From NCBI GenBank assembly GCA_964619785.1, contig CAZUGH010000004.1:6843-70842 (forward strand): DNA of 64,000 bases. Reading direction: 5' to 3'. Numbering within the stretch: position 1 is the first letter of the stretch; each line of letters opens with the position of its first letter. This DNA is from CAZUGH01 sp964619785. GTDB lineage: Bacteria; Bacillota; Clostridia; Lachnospirales; Lachnospiraceae. The notes below the pieces were generated by a model that was not told the origin of the DNA, ran no database searches, and saw only the letters and a program-made list of their open reading frames with translations. Positions 1 to 9,260 of the stretch are shown piece after piece. The translations under genes were made by a program, and so were the position numbers.

Positions 1-1005
1 TTCATGTCGCCAGGTGGAACACTAACATTGAACATGAGCCTAGGAGAAGGATTGAAGATGGACCATATCGTGATTAAAGAGAGTCATGGTGGGGACAAGA
101 ATCGAGAATCCTCTGCGGTGAAGGGAATCAAGAAAATGATTCATAAAGTGACTGGGCAGAATGTTGTATACTTAGAGACAGAAGCGCTTGTGAAGTCCAG
201 TGATGAGATGAAAAATGCAGTGATGCAGCATCTGCTTCACTACTATGATGAATTTATCGATGAGTTAAAATATTTCTTTAAAAATATATTGACGGAATTA
301 GGCTTTTATCTGGGCTGCGATCAGCTTTATAAGCGTTTTGAAGAATTGGGCATACCATTTTGCATGCCTAGCGTTAGTACAGAGGACAAGAAGTTACATT
401 TCGAGAGTTTGTATGAATTGACATTAGCAATCTATACGAGACAGATTCCGGTTCCAAATGATATGGCACAACTCGATAAATGGTTGTATGTGATAACGGG
501 TGCCAATCAGGGTGGCAAGTCCACTTTTCTTCGAAGCATCGGTATTGCACAGGTTATGATGCAATGTGGTATGTTTGTACCTGCGAGAGCATATAGCAAT
601 TGTCTCTATGATAATATTCTGACGCATTTTACAAGAAGAGAGGATCAGCAATTAAATAGTGGTCGATTGGATGAGGAACTGCGACGAATGAGTCAAATGG
701 TTGATTTGGTTACGAATCATTCGATGATGTTGCTTAATGAGTCTTTTGCCAGTACAACAGAGAAGGAAGGCTCGGTAATTGCAGATGATATCGTGACCGC
801 ATTGTATGAGCTTGGTACGGATGTATTTATGGTTACGCACTTATTTGAGTTTGCTAGAAAAGAGTATAAAAAAAGCCTTCCGGGTGCTGTCTATCTGACA
901 GCAGAGCGGAAGGAAGATGGTACTAGAACATTTAAAATGATAGAGCATCAGCCAGACCATACCAGCTATGGACTAGATCTGTATGACCGAATCATCGGTT
1001 GCTAA
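1..1005 (+). CDS. MutS-like ATPase (MutS domain V), 5' end outside window
   Basis: The reading frame is open to the left edge, so only the C-terminal 334 residues are visible. They contain a MutS-type ABC ATPase core: a Walker A loop (GANQGGKST) near visible residue 168, then a Walker B/signature stretch (MMLLNESFASTTEKEG) near residue 240 and a late His (VTHLFEF). MutS ATPases couple ATP binding to DNA clamp movement; this branch of MutS paralogues has no settled role. The usual Walker B Asp-Glu reads Asn-Glu here. No neighbouring mutL is visible. The 3' end overlaps the convergent AraC gene by 14 bp. Confidence 0.8.
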   Translation, partial: FMSPGGTLTLNMSLGEGLKMDHIVIKESHGGDKNRESSAVKGIKKMIHKVTGQNVVYLETEALVKSSDEMKNAVMQHLLHYYDEFIDELKYFFKNILTELGFYLGCDQLYKRFEELGIPFCMPSVSTEDKKLHFESLYELTLAIYTRQIPVPNDMAQLDKWLYVITGANQGGKSTFLRSIGIAQVMMQCGMFVPARAYSNCLYDNILTHFTRREDQQLNSGRLDEELRRMSQMVDLVTNHSMMLLNESFASTTEKEGSVIADDIVTALYELGTDVFMVTHLFEFARKEYKKSLPGAVYLTAERKEDGTRTFKMIEHQPDHTSYGLDLYDRIIGC

Positions 1006-1780
1006 CAGGTAGTGTCTGGTTATGCTTGCGATAATTACTTGGTGTCATGTTGATGATTTGTAAAAATGCACGATTGAAGCTACGAATACTATCAAACCCA
1101 CTTGACAGCGCAATATCAGTAATACTAATCTTAGTCTCAGCTAGAAGAGCCTGCGCCTGATGAATTCGGTACTGATTCAAAAAGGTTCGAAAATTAATTG
1201 AAAAGTTCTCAGAGAAGAACCGTGACAGATAATGATAGTTGTAGCCCAGATCCTGGGCTACTTCTTTTAATGTCAGGGGTTTGGTGTAGTGTTCCTGAAC
1301 ATAAGAAGCAATCATATTCTGCAGTGTTCTCTTCTGGGGATAGCTTCCCTCAGTGGAACGATGACTTAAAAACTGTGAGCACAGGTAGAATAGATGAGAG
1401 CGTAGTGTACGCATATCATGTTCTTCGCTTGTACTCAATTCATGGAAGATGGACATATCATCTACTGTAAAAATCGGATTGGCCGGTACATTTTTCTCTG
1501 TAATATTGGAAAATGCATCAATCATGTCACCAGAGAAGATACAGACAAAGCAACGTGAATGCTTCGTTGTCTTATATTGATGATTCTGGTTCGGGAGAAT
1601 CAAAGCGAATTCTCCCTCTGACATATCATAATCAACCTGATTCACAGTGGCACGAATGCTACCTTCAATCACATAGAGCATCTCAAAATCTGTGTGGAAA
1701 TGCTCCTTGTAACTCATGTTGTCAGCGACAAATGGCATGAAGAATTTATGTTGATTGGAATATTGTTTTTCATGATACAT
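992..1780 (-). CDS. AraC family transcriptional regulator (cupin + HTH)
   Basis: A 262-residue regulator. The N-terminal cupin-like half (about residues 15-95, including HFHTDFEMLYVIEG) should bind a small ligand, probably a sugar. The C-terminal half (about 160-255) carries the two AraC helix-turn-helix units (LTLKEVAQDLGYNYHYLSRFF and DIALSSGFDS). I chose the ATG at 1780 because AAGGAG lies 8 nt upstream; a GTG three codons earlier overlaps that site. It is transcribed in the same direction as, and downstream of, the GH2 glycosidase gene, so it is the likely local activator of that gene in response to its substrate. Confidence 0.9.
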   Translation of the reverse strand: MYHEKQYSNQHKFFMPFVADNMSYKEHFHTDFEMLYVIEGSIRATVNQVDYDMSEGEFALILPNQNHQYKTTKHSRCFVCIFSGDMIDAFSNITEKNVPANPIFTVDDMSIFHELSTSEEHDMRTLRSHLFYLCSQFLSHRSTEGSYPQKRTLQNMIASYVQEHYTKPLTLKEVAQDLGYNYHYLSRFFSENFSINFRTFLNQYRIHQAQALLAETKISITDIALSSGFDSIRSFNRAFLQIINMTPSNYRKHNQTLPVSNR

Positions 1781-1877
1781 GATTCTCACTCCTTAATTGG
1801 TAAGTATGTGATTTATTGTACTGTTATGAATCAATCAAAACAATGGAGATTCTTATAAAAAGGGTGCCATATCTTGT

Positions 1878-4800
1878 CTATTTAAACTGGAACCATTTCA
1901 TATCAAATTTGCTACCTGGCAGGAATATGAAGTTGACTTTGCATTTTCCCTTAATATTCTCAAGTGGATATGTTTTCTCTACATAATCCTCTGTATATGG
2001 GAATTCCACAATCTGATTTAGCTCTTCATCATCTGAATAGAAGCGGATATGAATGGTATTCATGTCAATCTGTGAGTGCCCACATATTGTAATGGCTGAT
2101 AAACCATTTTCTCCAAAATCCATGTTTTCATATTCAAGAGTTACATTATTACCGATGCTTGTGATGGCATCTTCCTCAATCTGGAACATATCACCTGTGA
2201 TTCGCGTGTTCTCTGTAGCAGGTATCGGCGCATATGCCTTCTCAATCTTAGTAAAGCGAAATCCTTGAATCGACATTTTAATCTCAGGCTCTACAACGAT
2301 ACTTACTGTGCAAGTTCCTCGGAGACGTTTGGATAGAGTAAAGGTATTCTCCTGATAATGATTATACCAACTCTTGGCACGATAGATATCCTTCATCAAC
2401 ATGGTGCCGCCTTCTTCAGGAATGCCCTCCCATACTTCGACAGGAACCTGGTCACTAAATGAGAAAATAGGTAGCGTAATCTCATCCGAACCATAGTCTC
2501 CAAAGTCAACGTTCTCGAAAGTGAGACAGGTTCTGGCATTGCTTGTGATGTACACACCACCTTGGAAACTGAGCTTGGCTTCATAGTTGCAATTGGAGTA
2601 TTGAATTCCAGAGACAAGACCATAAGGGTCGAGTGTAGCGCGTCCCATCCCTGTGATATCAAATTCAAGTTCTGATAATACCTCAGCGTGGTCACGACCA
2701 TTATTGGCGGTGCAGCAGAGGCGAAATTCACCATCACCTAATGCGGTCAGCTTGGCGGTGTTACCGATTGTCTCAATCTTGACACAGTTACTTTCGATAC
2801 CATCTAAGGTCAAAGCTTGGAAGCTAATATCTGTTAAGGTAGCATTGGCCGGACGAATGATAGCTTCTATGGTGGCTGTCTGGTGGTCGACATCAAGATG
2901 ATTGGTGCCTAGGTTCTTAAGCTCAATCTTACGAACAGGAACTTCGTCATTAGGCTGTGAGGGTTGATTCTTCATCGAGCAAGATAGCCCTTCGGGAACC
3001 TTGGCAGGCTCTGCTGTGAGAGTCAGGCTAGCTGCCTGTAAACCGGGAGAGGTGATGTTGATCTGAATCTCTCCGGGAATATCTTTGGCAGCTACGATAG
3101 CAAGAAGCTTACCAGAGAATAATTTACGATTCGTTCCTTTATACTGCTCAAAATCACTACTGTCTCCATTATCAAGACCCACGAGACGGCCGGCGCCACT
3201 TACCTCAACGTTCATGCGGCTTCTGCCGTTGGCGACATAATGACCGTCGGAATCTAGCGTTTCAATTGTAACGAAGATTAGGTCCCTACCATCGGCATGG
3301 CAAACGGATTTGTCTGGCGTTGCGATGATGGTTGCAGGATCCTCGAAAGATTGCTGAATATCGGTTGCGATAATCTGATCATTTTCATCATATGCGACAG
3401 CTTTTAATGTACCTTTAGAATAAGGAATCTGCCATTTGCCACTACATTCTAATCCTTTTTCATGGTCATGATGGAAGACGCCAAGCGACTTGTCATTGAA
3501 AAATACTTCGGTCTTTGGTGCGTTAGAATAGGCACGAATATCAATGAGCTGTCCCTCGTTCCAATCCCAATAAGGGAGAAGATGAACCATAGGTGCTTTT
3601 TTATAATCCGTCCATTCTGCCTGATAGACATAATAAGTATCCTTCTCAAAGCCGGCAGTGTCGACCTGACCAAAGAACGAATTCTTAGAAAAATAAGGTG
3701 TTGGCTCGCCGATATAATCCCATCCACTCCATACGTATTGTCCAAAGCAGAATTTGTGGTCTCTGTCCTTAACGATGGTGTCCATAGAATCTTTGGCACC
3801 CCAGTTCGAGGTACAGTTGCCAAGTGAAGAACATTGGTTATCAATATAAGTCAGAAGACGATTGCTAGCAGGGAAGTGATAGATGCCTCGACTCTGTACA
3901 GAGGCACAGGTCTCACTTCCAAATATATTCCAGTCAGGATGCTTCTCGTGATGCTCATCATAGAGATGTTCCATATAGTTATAACCAACAACATCAATCT
4001 CTTGCGCACAGAGCTGTGCATTTTCCCATTCGATATAATTCGAGCCAAGTCCGGTGAAGGCATTACAACGAGAATCGAGTTCACGAACAGCGCCGTGTAA
4101 CATCTTAGTTACTTCGATGCCACGTTCATAATGAGTATCATGAATTTCATTACCGATTCCCCAGATAATGAGGCTGGCATGATTACGGTCGCGACGAATC
4201 CAACTTGTCAGATCCTTTTTCCACCACTCTTTGAAGAAATTGCCATAATCATAATCTGTTTTGCAACTTTCCCACATATCGAAGCTTTCCGAATAGATTA
4301 GAACACCCATCTCATCTGCTAAATCCATCAACTCAACAGATGGCATATTGTGTGCCGTACGAATCGAATTTACACCCATGTTCTGCATGGATTGAATCTG
4401 GCGACGGATTGCTTCTTTATTGACAGCAGCACCGAGTGAGCCCAAATCATGATGTAAGCAGACACCGTGAATCTTGACGTGGCGACCATTTAGCAAAAAG
4501 CCCTGATTGGAATCGAAAGCAATTGTACGGAAACCAACACGTTGTGTGATGGCATCGAGGACCTTGCCGCCCACGATTAATTCGGTTGTCAATGTATATA
4601 GATTCGGTGAATCGATATCCCAGATGGCAGGACATTTAACATGTATCGTTTGCTTATTTACGTTATGATTTTCATAGGAGAAGGTATCCTCGCCAGAAGA
4701 AACTATTTCATCTTGGCTATCCTTCAAGGTATGACGAATTGTTGCGGATACATTTGCCTGACTCACGCATTCTGTATCAATGAGTAAGTCCCACTCATCA

Positions 4801-5276
4801 TCGTGTTGAACGGTAGAGACATATGTACCATCAAAAGCAAGTCGTGTATTCGGCTTCTGGATCAACCACACGTTACGGTAGATACCAGAACCGGGATACC
4901 ATCGGCTGTTAGGAAGTTGGTAGACTCCACAGACATAGATTGTATTTTCCCCTTCTTGTAAATGGTCAGTCAGCTCTACATCAAATGTGGAATAACCATA
5001 AGGCCATTCAAAAATCTGCTTGCCATTGAGATAAATCGTTGTATTCATATATACACCTTCAAAGCGTAGGAAAATGCTATGCTCAGCAGGTGTTGTGATG
5101 GAAAAGGTCTTCTTGTAGCACGTAACAGCTTCCTCATAGAGATTCTCTGCGTCATAAATCATCCAGTCGTGAGGAATATCGACATCTTGCCAGTCTGTCT
5201 GATTCGTGAGTGTCTCAAAGTCAGTGCCAATCGGTGATTTACGAAAGGACCATCCCTTATTAAATAGTTGTTTCAC
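1878..5276 (-). CDS. Glycoside hydrolase family 2 protein (beta-galactosidase-like)
   Basis: A 1132-residue GH2 enzyme expected to cleave beta-galactosides or related beta-glycosides. Order of parts: GH2 sugar-binding jelly roll (about 1-150), Ig-like domain (about 160-265), TIM barrel (about 270-570), a DUF4982-like segment (about 590-650), an Ig-like domain (about 670-770), and C-terminal beta-sandwich modules, probably carbohydrate binding. The acid/base Glu is E377 (GIGNEIHD) and the nucleophile is E455 (FGSETCAS), so the active site looks intact. There is no signal peptide, so it is probably cytoplasmic. The GTG start has GGAGG about 10 nt upstream. Its -10 (TATATT, 5323-5318) faces the dGTPase promoter and lacks a good -35, which would fit activator-dependent expression by the AraC gene. 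Confidence 0.92.
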   Translation of the reverse strand: MKQLFNKGWSFRKSPIGTDFETLTNQTDWQDVDIPHDWMIYDAENLYEEAVTCYKKTFSITTPAEHSIFLRFEGVYMNTTIYLNGKQIFEWPYGYSTFDVELTDHLQEGENTIYVCGVYQLPNSRWYPGSGIYRNVWLIQKPNTRLAFDGTYVSTVQHDDEWDLLIDTECVSQANVSATIRHTLKDSQDEIVSSGEDTFSYENHNVNKQTIHVKCPAIWDIDSPNLYTLTTELIVGGKVLDAITQRVGFRTIAFDSNQGFLLNGRHVKIHGVCLHHDLGSLGAAVNKEAIRRQIQSMQNMGVNSIRTAHNMPSVELMDLADEMGVLIYSESFDMWESCKTDYDYGNFFKEWWKKDLTSWIRRDRNHASLIIWGIGNEIHDTHYERGIEVTKMLHGAVRELDSRCNAFTGLGSNYIEWENAQLCAQEIDVVGYNYMEHLYDEHHEKHPDWNIFGSETCASVQSRGIYHFPASNRLLTYIDNQCSSLGNCTSNWGAKDSMDTIVKDRDHKFCFGQYVWSGWDYIGEPTPYFSKNSFFGQVDTAGFEKDTYYVYQAEWTDYKKAPMVHLLPYWDWNEGQLIDIRAYSNAPKTEVFFNDKSLGVFHHDHEKGLECSGKWQIPYSKGTLKAVAYDENDQIIATDIQQSFEDPATIIATPDKSVCHADGRDLIFVTIETLDSDGHYVANGRSRMNVEVSGAGRLVGLDNGDSSDFEQYKGTNRKLFSGKLLAIVAAKDIPGEIQINITSPGLQAASLTLTAEPAKVPEGLSCSMKNQPSQPNDEVPVRKIELKNLGTNHLDVDHQTATIEAIIRPANATLTDISFQALTLDGIESNCVKIETIGNTAKLTALGDGEFRLCCTANNGRDHAEVLSELEFDITGMGRATLDPYGLVSGIQYSNCNYEAKLSFQGGVYITSNARTCLTFENVDFGDYGSDEITLPIFSFSDQVPVEVWEGIPEEGGTMLMKDIYRAKSWYNHYQENTFTLSKRLRGTCTVSIVVEPEIKMSIQGFRFTKIEKAYAPIPATENTRITGDMFQIEEDAITSIGNNVTLEYENMDFGENGLSAITICGHSQIDMNTIHIRFYSDDEELNQIVEFPYTEDYVEKTYPLENIKGKCKVNFIFLPGSKFDMKWFQFK

Positions 5277-5341
5277 AGTGTGTTTCCTCCAGTCTTAGCG
5301 TCTTGTTGACGAGTCTAATATAATTATTTTAACGGATTCCT

Positions 5342-5370
5342 TTGACATGTGCAATGGAGTTTTCTATACT
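5342..5370 (+). promoter_or_regulatory. SigA-type promoter for the dGTPase-like gene
   Basis: TTGACA at 5342-5347, a 17-nt spacer and TATACT at 5365-5370, close to the vegetative consensus. The predicted transcript begins near 5377. This rules out start codons upstream of that point for the following gene. Confidence 0.8.
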
Positions 5371-5420
5371 ATAAGAAAGAAATGTATTTTGTGAAGATTT
5401 ATATAAGAAATGGAGAAAAT

Positions 5421-6641
5421 GTGAACCATATGACATTACGTTATCATCAGATTTCAAAGGAATTATCAGAAAGAATTGAGACAGACCGAAGGCAGGGAAC
5501 CATTCCACAGGTTGGCTTTCGTGAGGAAGAGGTAGTGCGACGTGTCCAGGATAAAGACAAGGCTTCGATTCACCGACCGGCCTTTGTTCGTGATATTGAG
5601 AAAATTATGCACTGTCCGTATTACAATCGTTATACAGATAAGACGCAGGTGCTTTCGTTTTATCGTAATGATGATATCTCTAGGCGTGCGTTGCATGTGC
5701 AGTTGGTATCTCGCATTGCTAGAAACATAGGTAAGGTGCTTGGACTTAATCAGGATTTGATTGAAGCAATGGCACTCGGGCATGACATTGGGCATACACC
5801 ATTTGGCCATGCGGGTGAGAGAATTTTGAGCGAGATTTATCAAGGTGAGACGGGGCGTGCATTTAACCATAATGTACATAGCGTGAGAGTGTTAGATGGA
5901 ATTTTTGCTAGAAATATTTCGCTTCAGACACTGGATGGAATTCTATGTCATAATGGGGAATTTGCGATGAAAGAGTATCGACCAAAGCCACTAGATGGAT
6001 TTGCGGAATTTGATCGCGAGATGGAAGAGGCATATGTGAATCAAAAGTCGATTGGTCGGTTGATACCATCTACATTAGAAGCCTGTGTTGTGAGAATCTG
6101 CGATATGATTGCCTATCTTGGAAAGGACAGACAGGATGCTGTCTGCGCAGGGATTCCAATTCCTGAGGACGCTTTTACAAGGGGCGAGATTGGTGTGGAA
6201 AATGCAGAGATGATTAACAATCTGACAGTTAATATCATCGAGAACAGTTATGGCAAGAATTATATTATGTTAGATGATGAATACTATCAGGCACTAAAGG
6301 TCGCAAAAGAAGAAAACTATCACTATATTTACTTTAATGAACAGGTGGATAAGGAGTATAATGAGAATATACGACCAATGTTCGAGATGATGTATGAGAG
6401 ATTTCTTCATGACTTAAAGGAAGGAAATCGGGAATCTATAATCTATCGTCATCACATTGAGTACGTGAATCAATATCGGGGATATTATGTGAAGGATGAT
6501 CCCTATGAGGCACATGAGAAGAACCAGATTGTGGTAGACTATCTAGCGAGTATGACGGATGATTACTTTATTGATTTGTTTCACTATATTTTCCCTGAAA
6601 GTAAATATCAAGTTCATTATGTACCATATTTTACGGAGTGA
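5421..6641 (+). CDS. dgt: HD-domain dGTPase-like triphosphohydrolase
   Basis: A 406-residue HD-superfamily protein resembling deoxyguanosinetriphosphate triphosphohydrolases, which split dNTPs into deoxynucleoside and triphosphate. The metal-binding HD pair is H121-D122 in LGHDIGHTPFGHAGE, and an earlier conserved His lies in SRRALHVQLVSRIARNIG. The start is GTG 5421, preceded by GGAGA with good spacing; a longer reading frame from 5349 begins inside the promoter. The C-terminal third is typical of the short bacterial dGTPase-like group. It is followed at once by a GNAT gene. Confidence 0.85.
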   Translation: MNHMTLRYHQISKELSERIETDRRQGTIPQVGFREEEVVRRVQDKDKASIHRPAFVRDIEKIMHCPYYNRYTDKTQVLSFYRNDDISRRALHVQLVSRIARNIGKVLGLNQDLIEAMALGHDIGHTPFGHAGERILSEIYQGETGRAFNHNVHSVRVLDGIFARNISLQTLDGILCHNGEFAMKEYRPKPLDGFAEFDREMEEAYVNQKSIGRLIPSTLEACVVRICDMIAYLGKDRQDAVCAGIPIPEDAFTRGEIGVENAEMINNLTVNIIENSYGKNYIMLDDEYYQALKVAKEENYHYIYFNEQVDKEYNENIRPMFEMMYERFLHDLKEGNRESIIYRHHIEYVNQYRGYYVKDDPYEAHEKNQIVVDYLASMTDDYFIDLFHYIFPESKYQVHYVPYFTE

Positions 6642-6654
6642 GGTTAGTTCGTGT

Positions 6655-7125
6655 ATGCAGATATGTAAATTACAACCCAAAGACATTGACCAGGCGATGA
6701 GATTGGTGAAGACGGTATTTGACCAATATGATGCGGTCGATTATCCACCACTTGGCAGAAAGACATTTTATCATTTTATCAGCCCAGACAATATACTTCA
6801 GATGATGCAGTCGGGTGAGATGTACCTATACGGTGCTTACGTGGCTAATCAGCTAGCTGGGGTGATTGCTGTCCGGAGTGTACAGCATATTAGTTTGTTA
6901 TTTGTGAGAGAGGAATACCAGAAGCAGGGAGTTGCGAAAGGGCTTGTGGCAATGGTGAAGTGCAAGTATACTAATCAAAAGTTAGAGAAACCAAGCTTGA
7001 CGGTGAATGCATCACCGTATGCTGTTGAGATTTATAAAAAAATGGGATTTGAGCCGTTGCAGGGAGAACTTGAAAAGGATGGAATTCGTTTTACACCGAT
7101 GGAATATCGTTTGATTCCCTCATAA
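6655..7125 (+). CDS. GNAT family N-acetyltransferase
   Basis: A 156-residue GNAT protein. The acetyl-CoA pyrophosphate-binding stretch is at about residues 84-100 (LFVREEYQKQGVAKGL, matching the Q/RxxGxG/A pattern), and the late beta-bulge motif is NASPYAVEIYKKMGF. The substrate cannot be predicted. The ATG at 6655 is preceded by GGAG/GAGG sequences that overlap the upstream stop, which suggests cotranscription with the dGTPase gene. Its last codons and stop are part of a 33-bp sequence repeated in tandem just downstream. Confidence 0.88.
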   Translation: MQICKLQPKDIDQAMRLVKTVFDQYDAVDYPPLGRKTFYHFISPDNILQMMQSGEMYLYGAYVANQLAGVIAVRSVQHISLLFVREEYQKQGVAKGLVAMVKCKYTNQKLEKPSLTVNASPYAVEIYKKMGFEPLQGELEKDGIRFTPMEYRLIPS

Positions 7126-7197
7126 AAGTGTAATGCATGAACGATAATTCCCTCATAAAAGTGTGATGAATGGGCGGTAATTCCCTCATAAAAGTGT
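7114..7197 (+). repeat. 33-bp tandem direct repeat, about 2.5 copies
   Basis: Copies begin at 7114, 7147 and 7180, exactly 33 bp apart, each opening with attccctcataaaagtgt. The first copy contains the end and stop codon of the GNAT gene; the third is partial. This is a tandem duplication of the gene's 3' end directly at the boundary with a truncated ATPase gene. Confidence 0.9.
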
Positions 7198-7263
7198 TGT
7201 AAAAGTGGAAAAATCGTTTATAATAAGGGGTGCAGACAAGTAGGGAAAACTGAATCAATCAGT

Positions 7264-8493
7264 TTGTTTGGGAAAGAAAATTATGAAAGTGTTATATGTA
7301 TTAATTTTGTTGAAGAGCCTAAATATAAAATGATAACAGAGGATGGATATGGGGTAGCGGATATTATCAAAAATATCTCCAGAATAGACCCGCAGAAGAG
7401 ATTCATCGAGGGCAATACATTGATTTTCTTTGATGAATTGCAAGAATTTCCAGATATCGCAACATCATTGAAGTTTTTCAAAATAGATGGGCGCTTTGAT
7501 GTGATTTGTAGTGGTTCACTATTTGGAATAAGTTATAAAAGAATTGAAAGTAACAGTGTGGGATATAAAACGGATTATCATATGTATTCATTGGATTTTG
7601 AGGAATTTTTATGGGCAAAAGGATACCAAGAAGATTTTATCGAAGATTTATATCAACACATGAGAGAACACAAGTCACTCAATCAAATCATGATGGATAC
7701 GTGTTCAAAACTGTTTTTGGATTATTGTATTTTGGGTGGGATGCCAGCAGTAGTTCGGGATTATATTGAACGAGACACCTTTGAGGGATCTTTAGAAACA
7801 CAGAGACAGTTGGTTTTTGATTACAAAGAAGATATAAGAAAGTACGCAGATGGAATGGATCAGACAAGAATAATCAATATCTTTGACCATATTCCAGTTC
7901 AACTAGCAAAGGAGAATAAAAAGTTTCAAATCTCAAAAGTGGCATCAGGAGCACGGTATAAGGATTATCGTGGTGGAATTGAATGGCTGAAAGATGCAGA
8001 GGTTATTCATCTTTGTTATTGTCTACAGGAACCGCGATTACCATTAAAGGGAAATTATAACGATAAAAAGATGAAGCTGTATTTTGCAGATAATGGATTA
8101 TTAGTAGCCATGTTAGATGATGAAGCCCAAGAGGATTTGAGAGCAAACAAAAATATGAATGTCTATAAAGGGGCTTTGTATGAAAATATAGTGGGTGAAG
8201 CATTAGTGAAGAGTGGCTATGATTTATATTACTATAAAAAAGATAATTCTACTTTAGAGGAAGATTTTTTTGTGCGAACGCAGGAATATTTGGTTCCCAT
8301 AGAAGTAAAAGCGACAAATGGAAGAACGAAATCATTGCGAAATCTTATTCAAAGTGAGAATTTCTCGGATATTCGTTTTGGAATTAAGCTAGTAGGTGGA
8401 AATATTGGTTATAATGATAAGATTGTTACATTTCCATATTTTTGCACTTTTTTGTTGAAAAGATATTTGAAAGAAAATTGGAGAACTATATGA
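7264..8493 (+). CDS. AAA ATPase with DUF4143-like C-terminus, 5'-truncated
   Basis: The AAA_14/DUF4143 family is usually about 430-470 residues: an N-terminal P-loop ATPase domain and a C-terminal nuclease-like fold. Walker B is visible (LIFFDELQEFPD), as are the sensor stretch (VICSGSLFG) and the C-terminal region ending EYLVPIEVKA. The first usable start is TTG 7264 with no good ribosome binding site, and it excludes the P-loop. The P-loop (RQVGKTES) does read in frame from 7234, but the frame is closed by a stop at 7189-7191 and has no start codon in between. The gene has therefore lost its first codons and may be inactive. Its stop overlaps the sortase start. Confidence 0.72.
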   Translation: MFGKENYESVICINFVEEPKYKMITEDGYGVADIIKNISRIDPQKRFIEGNTLIFFDELQEFPDIATSLKFFKIDGRFDVICSGSLFGISYKRIESNSVGYKTDYHMYSLDFEEFLWAKGYQEDFIEDLYQHMREHKSLNQIMMDTCSKLFLDYCILGGMPAVVRDYIERDTFEGSLETQRQLVFDYKEDIRKYADGMDQTRIINIFDHIPVQLAKENKKFQISKVASGARYKDYRGGIEWLKDAEVIHLCYCLQEPRLPLKGNYNDKKMKLYFADNGLLVAMLDDEAQEDLRANKNMNVYKGALYENIVGEALVKSGYDLYYYKKDNSTLEEDFFVRTQEYLVPIEVKATNGRTKSLRNLIQSENFSDIRFGIKLVGGNIGYNDKIVTFPYFCTFLLKRYLKENWRTI

Positions 8494-9260
8494 AGAAACG
8501 AATATATAATGTGTTAATTGTTGTGTTTGCAGTCATTTTCCTCGTGAGTGCGGGGTGTCTGGTGCGATACTATTATCAGGCACATGAGACTAAGTCAGAG
8601 ATGGATGAATTGCGTGAGATGAAGGAAGAGAGTAAGTCGCAGAACAATGACCATAAGGCGGAACAGGTGGATGAGCTTCCGGATTTTACGAAATTAAAAA
8701 ATAAAAATTCAGATATCGCTGGATGGATTCAGATTCAAGGGACAGGGATTGATTATCCATTGATGCAGACTCCGAAGGAGGAACAGTATTATCTTCATCG
8801 TAACTTTCAGAAAAAGTATGATGCGAATGGCCTGCCATTTTTATCGGGAGAGGCCGATGTGGATGATGGGGAAAGTAATCTGTATATCTACGGACATCAT
8901 ATGAAGAGTGGCATGATGTTTGCACCATTACTCAAGTATAAGGACAAGGCGTATTATAAGAAGCATTCTTTGATTCATATTGATTTTTTGAACCAGAGAA
9001 AAGATTATGAGATTGTGGCAGCATTCTATAGTAAGATTTATGCTAAGAAGGATGGTGCTTTTAAGTTTTATCAGTATAAAGGACATATGGAAGAGGACAC
9101 ATATACGGACTACATAAAGGGGATTGAACAAAACTGTTTATATGAGACAGGGGTCAAGCCGGTGTATGGTAAGCAGTTGATTACATTGGTTACTTGTAGC
9201 TATCATACAGATGACGGAAGATTTGTAGTTGTTGCACAGGAGACAGGGGGAACGATATGA
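8490..9260 (+). CDS. srtB: Class B sortase
   Basis: A 256-residue membrane-anchored transpeptidase with an N-terminal TM helix (about residues 5-25). The catalytic His is H136 in IYGHHMKSG, the nucleophile is C236 in TLVTCSYHT, and the Arg lies just after in DGRFVVVA. Sortases join secreted proteins to the cell wall through a C-terminal sorting motif. ATG 8490 overlaps the ATPase stop and has GGAG 7 nt upstream. No clear LPXTG- or NPQTN-type substrate was found in this window, so the substrates are encoded elsewhere. Confidence 0.9.
   Translation: MKKRIYNVLIVVFAVIFLVSAGCLVRYYYQAHETKSEMDELREMKEESKSQNNDHKAEQVDELPDFTKLKNKNSDIAGWIQIQGTGIDYPLMQTPKEEQYYLHRNFQKKYDANGLPFLSGEADVDDGESNLYIYGHHMKSGMMFAPLLKYKDKAYYKKHSLIHIDFLNQRKDYEIVAAFYSKIYAKKDGAFKFYQYKGHMEEDTYTDYIKGIEQNCLYETGVKPVYGKQLITLVTCSYHTDDGRFVVVAQETGGTI

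Noticed and set aside
5466..5879. 137-codon minus-strand frame inside the dGTPase-like gene
   Set aside because: Antisense shadow of a clear protein family; no start signals.
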